Below are positions 1-8,161 of a DNA stretch of 64,000 nucleotides, in pieces. Positions within the stretch are counted from its first letter, which is position 1, and the number at the start of each line of letters is the position of its first letter. The DNA is from Candidatus Eisenbacteria bacterium (GTDB lineage Bacteria; Eisenbacteria; RBG-16-71-46; JAFGJU01): positions 62,001-126,000 of the forward strand of contig JAPLKG010000003.1 of NCBI GenBank assembly GCA_026388185.1, written 5' to 3'. Both the position numbers and the translations under genes were made by a program. The notes under the pieces were generated by a model, which worked only from the letters and a program-made list of their open reading frames with translations, did not search any database and was not told where the DNA came from.

Positions 1-540
1 TATGTCTGTGATATTCGGAGTGAGCTTGACCAGCACAGGAACTCTTGCCGCTTTCTTGACCCACGAAGTGATCTTGCGCACGACCGCGGGCTCCTGCCCG
101 ACGGCGGAGCCCATGCCGCGTTCGCACATCCCGTGAGGGCACCCGAAGTTGAGCTCGAGGCCGTCGGCTCCCGCGTCTTCGGAGCGCCGGACCATGTCGT
201 GCCACTCCTTCTCGGAGTCAAGCATGAGAGAGGCAACGACCGCTCTGTCTGGGAAACGCTTCTTCACTTCCGCGATCTCTCTGAAATTCGTCTCGATCGG
301 CCTGTCGCTTATGAGCTCGATGTTGCTCAGGCCGACCATCCTGCGATCGGCTTCGTCCAAGCCTCCGAGCCTGCTCGAAACGTTCACGATGGGTCGACCG
401 ATGGTCTTCCACACCGCGCCCCCCCAACCCATTTCGAAGGCTCGCGCGACTTGCTCGCCGGTGTTTGTGGGCGGCCCGGACGCGAGCCAGAACGGATTGG
501 GACTCTTTATGCCTGCGAAGTTGATGGAGAGATTCGCCAT
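1..540 (-). CDS. preA: Dihydropyrimidine dehydrogenase (NAD+) subunit PreA, C-terminus beyond window
   Basis: The reading frame opens with ATG at 540 and runs off the window edge after 180 codons. It begins MANLSINFAGIKSPNPFWLA and continues with GPPTNTGEQVARAFEMGWGG, the dihydroorotate/dihydropyrimidine dehydrogenase FMN-barrel start. GADGLELNFGCPHGMCERG is the typical substrate and FMN loop containing the catalytic Cys region. PreA with PreT reduces uracil and thymine to the 5,6-dihydro bases using NADH. The C-terminal 4Fe-4S part lies outside the window. The start is 9 bases after the preT stop, so it is the last visible gene of a minus-strand pyrimidine-catabolism operon. The only close alternative is a dihydroorotate dehydrogenase, which the preT neighbour makes unlikely. 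Confidence 0.9.
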   Translation of the reverse strand, partial: MANLSINFAGIKSPNPFWLASGPPTNTGEQVARAFEMGWGGAVWKTIGRPIVNVSSRLGGLDEADRRMVGLSNIELISDRPIETNFREIAEVKKRFPDRAVVASLMLDSEKEWHDMVRRSEDAGADGLELNFGCPHGMCERGMGSAVGQEPAVVRKITSWVKKAARVPVLVKLTPNITDI

Positions 541-549
541 GGACTGCAA

Positions 550-1863
550 CTAGCCTTTCAACGTCTTGTCGATCTCTATGGCCGCACGCTTTCCATCGGC
601 GACGGCATTCACGACTTCCTTCCCGCCGTTTACGCAATCGCCTCCCGCGAAAATCCTGGGATTGCCCGTGCGACCGGTCTTCTCGTCTACGATGACGCGT
701 CCGTTCGAATCACATTTCACGCCAGGAAACTTGGAAACAACGCCTGCTTCTCCCGCCTGGCCGATCGCGATGACGACCATCTGCGCCTCGAATTCGCGTT
801 CCGTGCCGGGAACGGGGCGCGCCTTCTCTGCGCGCGCCACAACGAGCCCCTTCAGTCGTCCTTTTTCCTCGAGTATTCGAACGGGCAAAGTCTTCTCGAT
901 GAATCGCACGCCCGCCGCCCTAGCGGCCTTGAGCTCGTGTGCGTAACCAGGCATCTCACTCTCGGTGCGCCTGTAAAGTATGCTGACGTCCGCGACACCC
1001 AAGTGCGCGAGTTCCCTTGCGACGTCGGTGGCCGTGTTCCCGCCTCCAATGACGGCGGCGCTCTCCAGTCCGTCAAGGCTAAGGCTCGCGTCGAGCTTGA
1101 TTCTTTCGATCATTTCGATCGCGCTGAGAACGCCGGGGACATTCTCGCCGGGTATGCCGAGTGAGCTGTCTTTGCCCATCCCCACACCTACGAAAACCGC
1201 GTCGTATTCCGTGACAAGGCGCTCGCAGGACACGTCTTTGCCTATTTCAACACCGGTCCTCAGCTCGATTCCCGACGAGAGAATCCACTCGGTCTCCCGC
1301 AGGCAGTCGTGAGCGTGCATCTTGTAAGGCGCGATGCCGGACAAGTTGAGCCCGCCAGGAACGGCGCGTTTCTCAAAAATGACGGACTCGTGCCCCAGTC
1401 CGACTAGATGGAAGGAACATGCAAGCGACGCGGGACCCGATCCCACGAGAGCGATCTTCCGTCCGGTGCGCTTCGCGAGAGGCCTTCCGAAAAAGCTCGT
1501 CCCAACGAACGGCTCCGTTGCATAACGCTGAAGACGACCTATCTCGATGGGGGGCCGATACTGAAGGCTCAGAACGCACGCGCCGGCACACAGGACGTCG
1601 ACCGGACACACCCTCGCACAGGAAAATCCGAGCACGTTGGCTTCCAGAATCGTCCTCGCCGCACCCTTCAGGTTTCCGGTTGCAATCTTTCTCACGAAAC
1701 CCGGTACGTCAATCCGCGTAGGACAAGCTTTCGTGCAAGGAGCGTCGTAGCAATACAGGCAGCGCTGAGCCTCGGCGAGCGCCTCGGCGCGAGAATAGAG
1801 CGCCTTTAAATCTGCGAAGACGAGTTCCGTTCTCTGAGAACGAAGCTGGAAACGATCGCTCAT
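550..1863 (-). CDS. preT: Dihydropyrimidine dehydrogenase subunit PreT (FAD/NAD, Fe-S)
   Basis: A 437-aa glutamate-synthase-small-subunit-like flavoprotein. The N-terminus has CLYCYDAPCTKACP (about residues 36-49) and later CARVCPVDVLCAGACV, the Cys sets for two 4Fe-4S clusters. An FAD-binding GSGPASLACSFHLVGLG and an NAD(P)-binding IGGGNTATDVARE follow, and the C-terminal IFAGGDCVNGG closes the FAD fold. It passes electrons from NAD(P)H to PreA. Length and domain order are as expected for PreT. It lies 9 bases from both the aminotransferase upstream and preA downstream, so it is cotranscribed. A generic GltD-like oxidoreductase is the alternative, but the preA neighbour decides. Confidence 0.9.
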   Translation of the reverse strand: MSDRFQLRSQRTELVFADLKALYSRAEALAEAQRCLYCYDAPCTKACPTRIDVPGFVRKIATGNLKGAARTILEANVLGFSCARVCPVDVLCAGACVLSLQYRPPIEIGRLQRYATEPFVGTSFFGRPLAKRTGRKIALVGSGPASLACSFHLVGLGHESVIFEKRAVPGGLNLSGIAPYKMHAHDCLRETEWILSSGIELRTGVEIGKDVSCERLVTEYDAVFVGVGMGKDSSLGIPGENVPGVLSAIEMIERIKLDASLSLDGLESAAVIGGGNTATDVARELAHLGVADVSILYRRTESEMPGYAHELKAARAAGVRFIEKTLPVRILEEKGRLKGLVVARAEKARPVPGTEREFEAQMVVIAIGQAGEAGVVSKFPGVKCDSNGRVIVDEKTGRTGNPRIFAGGDCVNGGKEVVNAVADGKRAAIEIDKTLKG

Positions 1864-1872
1864 CGGCCTGCC

Positions 1873-3213
1873 TTAACCTGTTTTCATCGCCGCAAACGCC
1901 TCACCCAGAATCTCGATCGCCTCTTCCACCTCCTCCTTAGACACCGTCATTGGCGGAGAAATGCGGATGGCGTTGCCGTAGAGTCCGCCCTTGCCGATGA
2001 GCAAGCCGCGCTTCTTCGTTTCTTCGAACAGCTCGAGCGTTGCTTTGGTGTTCGGAGTCCTGTCCTTCTTGCTCTCGTCCTCCACAAGTTCTATCGCCTG
2101 CATCAGACCCATGCCGCGCACGTCACCGATGACTCGCGGATGCTTGTCCTTGAGGCGCACCAGGCCGGACCGCAGCACGGCGCCGACCTGCTCGACGTGA
2201 GCGGCCAATTTCTCTTCGCGGATGACCGCCAGCGTGGCGTTTGCAGCGGCGCACGAGACCGGGTTACCGCCGAACGTGGAAATCGTGAGACCCTTGAGAG
2301 AATCCGCCACCGCGGGAATCGCGGTCGTCACGCCGAGAGGAAATCCGTTGGCCACTCCCTTCGCCATCGTCATTATCTCCGGTAGAACGCCGTAGTGCTC
2401 GATGCCGAACATTTTTCCGCCCGTTCGCCCGAACCCCGTCTGGACTTCATCACAAATGAAGACGCCGCCGTAGCGCCTCACGATCTCGACGGCGATCTTG
2501 AAGTACTCTTTCGGGGGAGTCACAAATCCACCCACACCTTGGATCGGCTCCGCCAGGAATCCCGCGATCTGCCCGACGGTGGTCGTGCGTATCAATTCCT
2601 CGATGTCGCGGGCACATTTCATGTCGCACGAAGGGTAGTTCAATCCAAACGCGCACCTGTAACAGTACGGAGAGACGGCGTGCTTTATGGCGCCCACCTG
2701 GGTGGGCAGGACTCTCCACGGCGCGTGGGCCGTGAGTGCCTGGGCAAGCATGGACCTGCCGGAATACCCGTGGCGTAAAGCTACGATTTCCTGGCGCCCC
2801 GTGTAGACCTGGGCCAGCATGACGGCGGTTTCGTCCGCCTCCGTTCCGGAAGCGGTGAAGAAAGATTTCTTGAGCTCTCCCGGCGTGATCGCGGCGATCG
2901 TCTCTGCGAGCTCGACGGCGGGAATCGTCTGGTACAGGGTAGAAGTGTGCACCAGCTTGTCGATCTGCTCTTTCGCCGCGGCGGATACGCGCGGATGCGC
3001 GTGCCCGATCGAGACGGTCAGAATTCCTCCGAAGAAGTCGAGATACTCCGTTCCTTCCACGTCGGTGACGTGCCTGCCCTTTCCCTCGACGAGCACGAGA
3101 GGGTCCTTGTAGTAAGTGATTACGCTCGGGAAGAGGAACTGTTTTTGTTTCTCGTGTATGTTCTGCGCGCTGCCCACGATTCCGCTACCCGCTCCCTGCT
3201 TCTGTTGTGCCAT
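1873..3213 (-). CDS. Class III PLP aminotransferase, probably beta-alanine/3-aminoisobutyrate transaminase
   Basis: A 446-aa class III (omega) aminotransferase. FICDEVQTGFGRTG is the PLP-ring Asp region and MAKGVANGFPLG carries the Schiff-base lysine. TISTFGGNPVSCAAANATL is the usual GGNP motif. An unusual Cys-rich stretch, YCYRCAFGLNYPSC, sits mid-protein and resembles the AGXT2-like/4-aminobutyrate branch. Its place between dihydropyrimidinase and preT suggests it deaminates beta-alanine or 3-aminoisobutyrate to (methyl)malonate semialdehyde. This substrate is inferred from context. The start ATG at 3213 is preceded by a purine-rich GGAGG-type site. Alternatives are GABA or alanine-glyoxylate transaminase. 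Confidence 0.82.
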   Translation of the reverse strand: MAQQKQGAGSGIVGSAQNIHEKQKQFLFPSVITYYKDPLVLVEGKGRHVTDVEGTEYLDFFGGILTVSIGHAHPRVSAAAKEQIDKLVHTSTLYQTIPAVELAETIAAITPGELKKSFFTASGTEADETAVMLAQVYTGRQEIVALRHGYSGRSMLAQALTAHAPWRVLPTQVGAIKHAVSPYCYRCAFGLNYPSCDMKCARDIEELIRTTTVGQIAGFLAEPIQGVGGFVTPPKEYFKIAVEIVRRYGGVFICDEVQTGFGRTGGKMFGIEHYGVLPEIMTMAKGVANGFPLGVTTAIPAVADSLKGLTISTFGGNPVSCAAANATLAVIREEKLAAHVEQVGAVLRSGLVRLKDKHPRVIGDVRGMGLMQAIELVEDESKKDRTPNTKATLELFEETKKRGLLIGKGGLYGNAIRISPPMTVSKEEVEEAIEILGEAFAAMKTG

Positions 3214-3252
3214 TTCAAACCTCCGTTACGAACCGAATGTAGGTTTTCACCA

Positions 3253-4632
3253 TCACCTCACGGGTCTCTTCATGAATCGACCGGCTCCCCTATCAACCTT
3301 CAGGCCGGCCTCGGAGAAGGCGACCCTGCCACCGAGAATGACTCGTGCAACGCGTCCTTTGACGGCGAAGCCTTCGTAAATGTTGCGGTCACACCTCTGG
3401 TGGTGAGTAGAGGCGGAAATCCTGGTCTCGCCCGACGGATCGTAGACGACGATGTCCGCGTCCGCCCCGACCAAGAGAGAACCCTTGCGCGGATAGAGAC
3501 CGAATATCTTTGCCGGTCGCGTCGAGACGAGATCTACAAAGCGATTCAGATCGATCTTGCCCGCGCATACTCCGTAAGAATAGAGAAGCGCCAGCCTGTC
3601 CTCGACGCCGGCGGCGCCGTTTGGAATCTTCGTGAAATCGTTTCTTCCCATCTCCTTCTGACCTTTGAGATTGAAGGGACAGTGGTCGGTGCCGACGGTG
3701 TCGATTATGCGCGCTTGAATGCCTCCCCAAAGTGCGTCTTGATGCCCCTTCGGCCTGATCGGAGGGGACATGACGTAAGCCGCTCCCTCGAAATTCGGTT
3801 TCTTGTAAACCTCGTCGTCAAGAAGCAGGTATTGAGGGCAGGTTTCGCCGTACACCTCCTGGCCTCTGAGCTTTGCTTCGGTCACCGCCTCCAGCGCTTC
3901 GCGGCAGGTCATGTGAACGACGTAGAGCTTCTGCCCAACGGCACGGCCGATCATTATGGCGCGATGGGTGGCCTCACCCTCGACAAAGCTGGGCCTCGAG
4001 ATGGGATGATAATACGGCTCGGTCTTGCCTTCGCAGATGAGTCTCCTCTGGAGGTTGGCGACGACGTCTCCGTGCTCGGCGTGGATCATGGTCAAGCCTC
4101 CCGCCATGCGGGTGAAGCTCATGATCTTGAATAGCTCGTCATCATCCACGCCGATGGCGCCCTTGTAAGCCATGAAGCTCTTGAACGAAGTTATGCCCTC
4201 GTCCCGCACGCAACTTGCGATTTCCTCGCCGGTCTTCTCTCCGAACCAGGTGACGGCCATGTGCAACGCGTAATCGCTCACCGCCTTCTGGGCCCTTCCC
4301 ATCCAGACTTTGAGACCTTCGTGAAGCGACTGGCCGCGGCCGGGAATGGCCACGTCGATGATTGTCGTCGTTCCGCCGGCGACCGCTGCCGCGCTTCCGG
4401 TCTCGAAATCGTCGGAAGATTCGGTTCCCATGAACGGGAGTTCCATGTGGACATGAGGGTCGACACCTCCGGGAAAGACAAGCGCTCCCGACGCATCGAC
4501 GACGTCGTCCTTCGCGCTCCGCTTCTCGATGGACGGACCGATGGCGGCTATCTTCCCGTTCTCACAGTAGATGTCTCCGACGAAACGCTCGGCGGCAGTA
4601 GCGATTTCGCCATTCTTTATGAGAAGACCCAT
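3253..4632 (-). CDS. hydA: Dihydropyrimidinase / D-hydantoinase
   Basis: A 459-aa cyclic amidohydrolase of normal family length. The metal ligands are visible: HVH in FPGGVDPHVHMELPFMG, the carboxylated lysine in SFKSFMAYKG, His in TMIHAEHGD and YVVHMTCREAL, and Asp in VGTDHCPF. It opens dihydrouracil or dihydrothymine to N-carbamoyl-beta-amino acids. It sits between the mmsA-like gene (52 bases upstream) and the aminotransferase (39 bases downstream). Together with preTA this fixes the reductive pyrimidine pathway. A pure hydantoinase role cannot be excluded from sequence, but context favours dihydropyrimidinase. Confidence 0.92.
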   Translation of the reverse strand: MGLLIKNGEIATAAERFVGDIYCENGKIAAIGPSIEKRSAKDDVVDASGALVFPGGVDPHVHMELPFMGTESSDDFETGSAAAVAGGTTTIIDVAIPGRGQSLHEGLKVWMGRAQKAVSDYALHMAVTWFGEKTGEEIASCVRDEGITSFKSFMAYKGAIGVDDDELFKIMSFTRMAGGLTMIHAEHGDVVANLQRRLICEGKTEPYYHPISRPSFVEGEATHRAIMIGRAVGQKLYVVHMTCREALEAVTEAKLRGQEVYGETCPQYLLLDDEVYKKPNFEGAAYVMSPPIRPKGHQDALWGGIQARIIDTVGTDHCPFNLKGQKEMGRNDFTKIPNGAAGVEDRLALLYSYGVCAGKIDLNRFVDLVSTRPAKIFGLYPRKGSLLVGADADIVVYDPSGETRISASTHHQRCDRNIYEGFAVKGRVARVILGGRVAFSEAGLKVDRGAGRFMKRPVR

Positions 4633-4684
4633 TTGGACACTTCCTTTCCGAGATTCACGCGGCTGGCCGCAAAACCGGCAATCC

Positions 4685-6139
4685 CTAGAACCAGCGCGAT
4701 ATGATGACCCGTTTGTCTGTGAAAAACTCTATGGAATCGCGTCCGTGCGCCTTGAGATCTCCGAAGAACGAACCCTTCGATCCGCCGAACGTAAAGAACG
4801 CCATCGGAGCGGCGATGCCGATGTTTATCCCGATCATGCTTATTCCAACGTTGTACGCGAATTTTCTCGCGTGACCGCCATTCTGCGTGAATATGGAGGT
4901 CGCGTTTCCAAACTCCGACCGAGAGATCATATCGAGGGCTTCCTGGAGCGATTTGGCCCGCATGAGGCACACAACCGGTCCAAAGATCTCTTCCTTCGCG
5001 ATCGACATGGAGGGAGTGACTTTCTCAAACACGGTCGGCCCGACAAAGTAACCCTTGGGACAATCCGCGACCTTGCATCCCCTGCCGTCAAGAAGAAGCT
5101 TTGCGCCTTCGCGCACCGCAGAGTCAATGTGGGCCACGATCTTGTCTCTGTGCTTCTTCGAGATGACGGGGCCCATCGTCGTCTTCTCGTCGAGTCCGTT
5201 CCCCACGACGATCTTTCGTGCCGCCCGGAGAAACTTCTCTTTGAAGGCTTCATACACGTCTCCGACAGCCACTATGAGACTCCCGGCCAGGCAACGTTCT
5301 CCGGCGCATCCGAAACAGGAATCAATGAGTGTCGCGACGGTATTGTCAAGGTCGGCATCGGGCATCACGACGAGAAAATTCTTTGCCCCACCGAGCGCCT
5401 GGACGCGCTTGCCGTGTAGAGAAGCGGTAGAATAGACGTAGCGAGCCACGGGGCTCGACCCCACGAAGGAGATGCCGCACACATCCGGATGTTCAAGAAG
5501 CGCATCGACCGCCTCCTTCGCTCCGTTCACGAGGTTCACCACTCCCGGCGGAAAGCCGACGTCGTGCATGAGCTCGAAGATGCGGTTCTGACAAAGCGGG
5601 GTCTGCTCCGACGGCTTCACGACGAACGTGTTGCCGCAGGCCATGGCGTAAGGAAAGAACCAGAGGGGCACCATTGCGGGAAAATTGAAGGGCGTCACGC
5701 AAGCGAACACGCCGAGAGGCTGCCGCATGGCCACGCAGTCGATATCCTTGGCAATATCTTCCAGGCTGTAGCCCATCATGAGAGACGGAATCCCCGCGGC
5801 GACTTCGACGTTCTCGATTGCCCTGCGCACGCTGCCACGCGCTTCCGGCAGGGTTTTTCCGTTTTCTTTCACAAGAAGCCGCGAGATGTCCTCGAAGTTC
5901 TCTTCGAATAGGTTCTTGAACTTGAAAAAGTAACGGGCACGAACCAGGGGCGGAGTCTCTCTCCACTGCGAAAACGCTTTCCGGGCAAGAGAGACGGCTT
6001 TGTTGACCTCTTCCCGCGTCGAGAGAGGAACGCGCGCAATAATCTCGTCCGTGGCCGGATTTCTTACGTCGAGCGCCTTCGTGGACTTTGAGCTGACCCA
6101 CTTTCCTCCGACGTAGTTGCGAATGGTTTCGATTGGCAT
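4685..6139 (-). CDS. mmsA: CoA-acylating (methyl)malonate-semialdehyde dehydrogenase
   Basis: A 484-aa aldehyde dehydrogenase from MPIETIRNYVGGKWV. That start has AAGAGGT just upstream, whereas an ATG 39 codons earlier (6256) falls at the predicted transcription start. The catalytic cysteine is in SCFGCAGERCLA. The usual general-base glutamate motif is replaced by LGGAKN, which marks the CoA-dependent MMSDH subfamily. TPFNFPAMVPLWFFPYAMA is also typical of that group. In this operon it would convert malonate semialdehyde to acetyl-CoA, or methylmalonate semialdehyde to propionyl-CoA. It is the first gene of the five-gene minus-strand operon. Confidence 0.88.
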   Translation of the reverse strand: MPIETIRNYVGGKWVSSKSTKALDVRNPATDEIIARVPLSTREEVNKAVSLARKAFSQWRETPPLVRARYFFKFKNLFEENFEDISRLLVKENGKTLPEARGSVRRAIENVEVAAGIPSLMMGYSLEDIAKDIDCVAMRQPLGVFACVTPFNFPAMVPLWFFPYAMACGNTFVVKPSEQTPLCQNRIFELMHDVGFPPGVVNLVNGAKEAVDALLEHPDVCGISFVGSSPVARYVYSTASLHGKRVQALGGAKNFLVVMPDADLDNTVATLIDSCFGCAGERCLAGSLIVAVGDVYEAFKEKFLRAARKIVVGNGLDEKTTMGPVISKKHRDKIVAHIDSAVREGAKLLLDGRGCKVADCPKGYFVGPTVFEKVTPSMSIAKEEIFGPVVCLMRAKSLQEALDMISRSEFGNATSIFTQNGGHARKFAYNVGISMIGINIGIAAPMAFFTFGGSKGSFFGDLKAHGRDSIEFFTDKRVIISRWF

Positions 6140-6261
6140 TTTTACCTCTTTCTTGGAATCTGCCCTTGCCGGTCCTAGATCGCTCTGACTGGCGCGGAAT
6201 CCATCCTTGCCGGCGTACGGTTTGCAAGAAGCGGCCCCAGAAAGGGCCGACCTCATCTTTC

Positions 6262-6290
6262 ATGCTAAGTTGGTCGTCCTCTGAAGTCAA
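6262..6290 (-). promoter_or_regulatory. Sigma70-like promoter for the pyrimidine operon
   Basis: On the minus strand TTGACT (6290-6285) and TAGCAT (6267-6262) are separated by 17 bases. Transcription would begin near 6255, about 115 bases before the mmsA start at 6139. This rules out the longer N-terminus as coding. Confidence 0.5.
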
Positions 6291-6402
6291 GACCGAACAT
6301 GTGGATAGCTGTCTGAAGCGCACGGCCACTAGCGAACCGGTGCAAAGTCAGTGCCGCCCAGGATCGAACTTATGGATGGCGTAGGTTATCGCAAGATTGT
6401 TA

Positions 6403-6432
6403 TTGACTTACGAGGTCAAGGTGTCGTATAAT
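6403..6432 (+). promoter_or_regulatory. Strong sigma70-like promoter
   Basis: TTGACT (6403-6408), an 18-base spacer, and a perfect TATAAT (6427-6432). The predicted start is near 6438-6440, about 400 bases before the next coding start at 6843. It directly precedes a segment that can fold into a long stem-loop. Confidence 0.7.
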
Positions 6433-6606
6433 CGCGGTCGCTTGCGGGTCACAAATGACTGGCCCTGTGCGCCTGGGGAGCACCCTGTAGAGATCGCGTA
6501 AGCGGCTGACGCATTCCGCAGCAGCCGTGTGTCGCCAACCTCCGTTACTGGCGCGTAGCTCTCTGCTCCCGCTGGTGTAGCTTCCTCGAATTCTCACGCG
6601 ACTGTG
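6433..6606 (+). ncRNA. Candidate structured small RNA (possibly 6S-like)
   Basis: No credible ORF lies here, yet a strong promoter reads into it. Bases 6433-6441 (CGCGGTCGC) can pair with 6598-6606 (GCGACTGTG, two G-U pairs). Further in, CGCC at 6470-6473 pairs with GGTG at 6573-6576, and GGGAGC at 6476-6481 pairs with GCTCCC at 6565-6570. An apical CGGCTG/CAGCCG hairpin lies around 6503-6526. The result is one extended, interrupted hairpin of about 170-175 nt, the shape of 6S RNA. The outermost pairs would precede the predicted start (about 6438-6440), a weakness of the model. It could instead be the long 5' leader of the gene at 6843. I do not recognise conserved 6S primary sequence. Confidence 0.35.
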
Positions 6607-6842
6607 TAATGCCCTGTCACAGGAGGAGGCTTCCGTCTTGCCTGCACACAGTTCCGGGATACCTGCGCAATTTGGACAACAGATCGACAATCGACTTCAA
6701 CGCGCTTTCCGTCTGGCATTCGTTTCTGCGAGGGAGGTGATCCGGCGTAGAGGAAAATGCTTCAGTTTTCGCCGCGTGTTGTATCACATCACTCTAACAG
6801 TGCGTACGAATCCGGGATTTCATGGATTCGGGAGGTCAAATC

Positions 6843-8039
6843 ATGAAGGGAAGAACCTTGGTGACGGGGATTCTGGGGTTGGCCCTGCTGCTATTTTCTT
6901 TTCCGGCGTCGGCGCAGCCAATGGCCGACTATGGGGATGCGCCTGATCCGGCGTTCCCGTCGCTCTTCGCCAGCAGCGGCCCCCGGCACACGAATGTAGG
7001 GGATTGCTTTGTTGGGTGGACGTCAACAACGGAGCCAAACGCCCTGATTCCGGACCTGGACGCCGATGACGGCGCCCCGCTGATATTCGCAAACTACACA
7101 CCCTCGGGCTGGACGGCGTGGGTCTACGTGCCGATCACGATCGCCCAAGGCGCTCAGGCGAAGCCCCGTTACTTGAACGTCCTTCTTGACGCGAATTCCA
7201 GCGGAAGCTGGTGCGACGTACCTGGAGAGTGGATTGTCCGCAATTTCCCACTTCCGACAACATACTACTATGTCCACTTTCCCGGGCAAACGGTGTGGTA
7301 CTGCATAGGCGGCTACACCGGCGTGGCTAACTACAGTGGCATGCACTGGCTGCGTGTCACGCTCAGTGACGCGATGGTCACCCCCGATCTCCCGATGATG
7401 GGATGGAGTGGGCGCGTCTCGAGCAGTTTCCTAATCGGTGAGACCGAGGACTGGCTGCTTCAGTGGTACTACAATCCTCCTAAACCACCGGACCCACCCA
7501 ATCCTCCGCCCAACACGGGCATACCGCCACTCCCGGCACCGGTTCCTGAATGCAACAAGACGGGCGCCGTTTACCAGTCGCCCCCTCCGACGCACGTCGG
7601 GCACTCGGGGACTTTCGACATCGTCGTCGAGAACTCGAGCGTCAACCATCCGATGCACATAGTTGAGGGGCCGTTCGCGACTGACGTCAACGGGAGTCCG
7701 ATTGATATCGGTCTGGAGAGTCTAGAAAGCACTTACCTGAACCCGGGACAAAAGGCCACCTCCCACGGGAGCTGGGATTTCGATAACCCGGGTTCTAACC
7801 AGGCATGGTGCAACTGGGACGTCGTGGTCGACCCACAGGGACAGTACATTGTCGTCGCTAACGTGGGCGATTACGTTGACGCCACCGGCAATCAGCCGAC
7901 CGGCGGCAGCTTCCAGGAATCAACACCCACCAAGGTTCCCCTGACGACTCGGACAGGGCTTGTCGTGCTTCTCGTTACGCTCGGCCTGGTTTCCGCTTAT
8001 TTCATCGTGAGGAGGCGTGCCCTCGCGTCAGGAAAATAG
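6843..8039 (+). CDS. Secreted GEVED-domain surface protein with C-terminal membrane anchor
   Basis: A 398-aa protein starting at MKGRTLVTGILGLALLLFSF, which has GGAGG at 6831-6835. An ATG at 6822 has no such site. A signal peptide ending ASA is followed by DYGDAPDPAFPSL and ARHTNVGD-like sequence, and later GETEDW. This DYGDAPD...GEVED pair typifies GEVED-domain proteins of surface or adhesive type. A Pro-rich linker (NPPKPPDPPNPPPNTGIPPL) separates a beta-rich module. The C-terminus, VPLTTRTGLVVLLVTLGLVS then RRR, resembles an IPTL/PEP-CTERM sorting anchor. Function is unknown. A perfect terminator follows, so the gene is probably monocistronic. Confidence 0.75.
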   Translation: MKGRTLVTGILGLALLLFSFPASAQPMADYGDAPDPAFPSLFASSGPRHTNVGDCFVGWTSTTEPNALIPDLDADDGAPLIFANYTPSGWTAWVYVPITIAQGAQAKPRYLNVLLDANSSGSWCDVPGEWIVRNFPLPTTYYYVHFPGQTVWYCIGGYTGVANYSGMHWLRVTLSDAMVTPDLPMMGWSGRVSSSFLIGETEDWLLQWYYNPPKPPDPPNPPPNTGIPPLPAPVPECNKTGAVYQSPPPTHVGHSGTFDIVVENSSVNHPMHIVEGPFATDVNGSPIDIGLESLESTYLNPGQKATSHGSWDFDNPGSNQAWCNWDVVVDPQGQYIVVANVGDYVDATGNQPTGGSFQESTPTKVPLTTRTGLVVLLVTLGLVSAYFIVRRRALASGK

Positions 8040-8072
8040 TGATATCCTTTGACTATCGGTGAGGGAAGAATC

Positions 8073-8109
8073 GATGGCGGCGGCCTCAGTTCCGCCGCCA
8101 TCAGTTTTT
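8073..8109 (+). terminator. Rho-independent terminator
   Basis: The 11-bp perfect stem GATGGCGGCGG (8073-8083) / CCGCCGCCATC (8092-8102) has an 8-base loop and is followed by AGTTTTTG. It ends the GEVED gene transcript. Confidence 0.92.
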
Positions 8110-8132
8110 GTGAGCTGTCGTTAGGGTTTTCT

Positions 8133-8161
8133 TTGCCTCTGCGTGCAGCGCATGATATTAT
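8133..8161 (+). promoter_or_regulatory. Promoter for the beta-propeller gene
   Basis: TTGCCT (8133-8138), a 17-base spacer and TATTAT (8156-8161). Transcription would start near 8168, so the first ATG of the downstream frame (8162) is probably not used. Confidence 0.5.

Noticed and set aside
6139-6256. 39-codon N-terminal extension of the mmsA gene
   Set aside because: It reaches back to the predicted transcription start at about 6255, and the internal ATG has its own AAGAGGT site.
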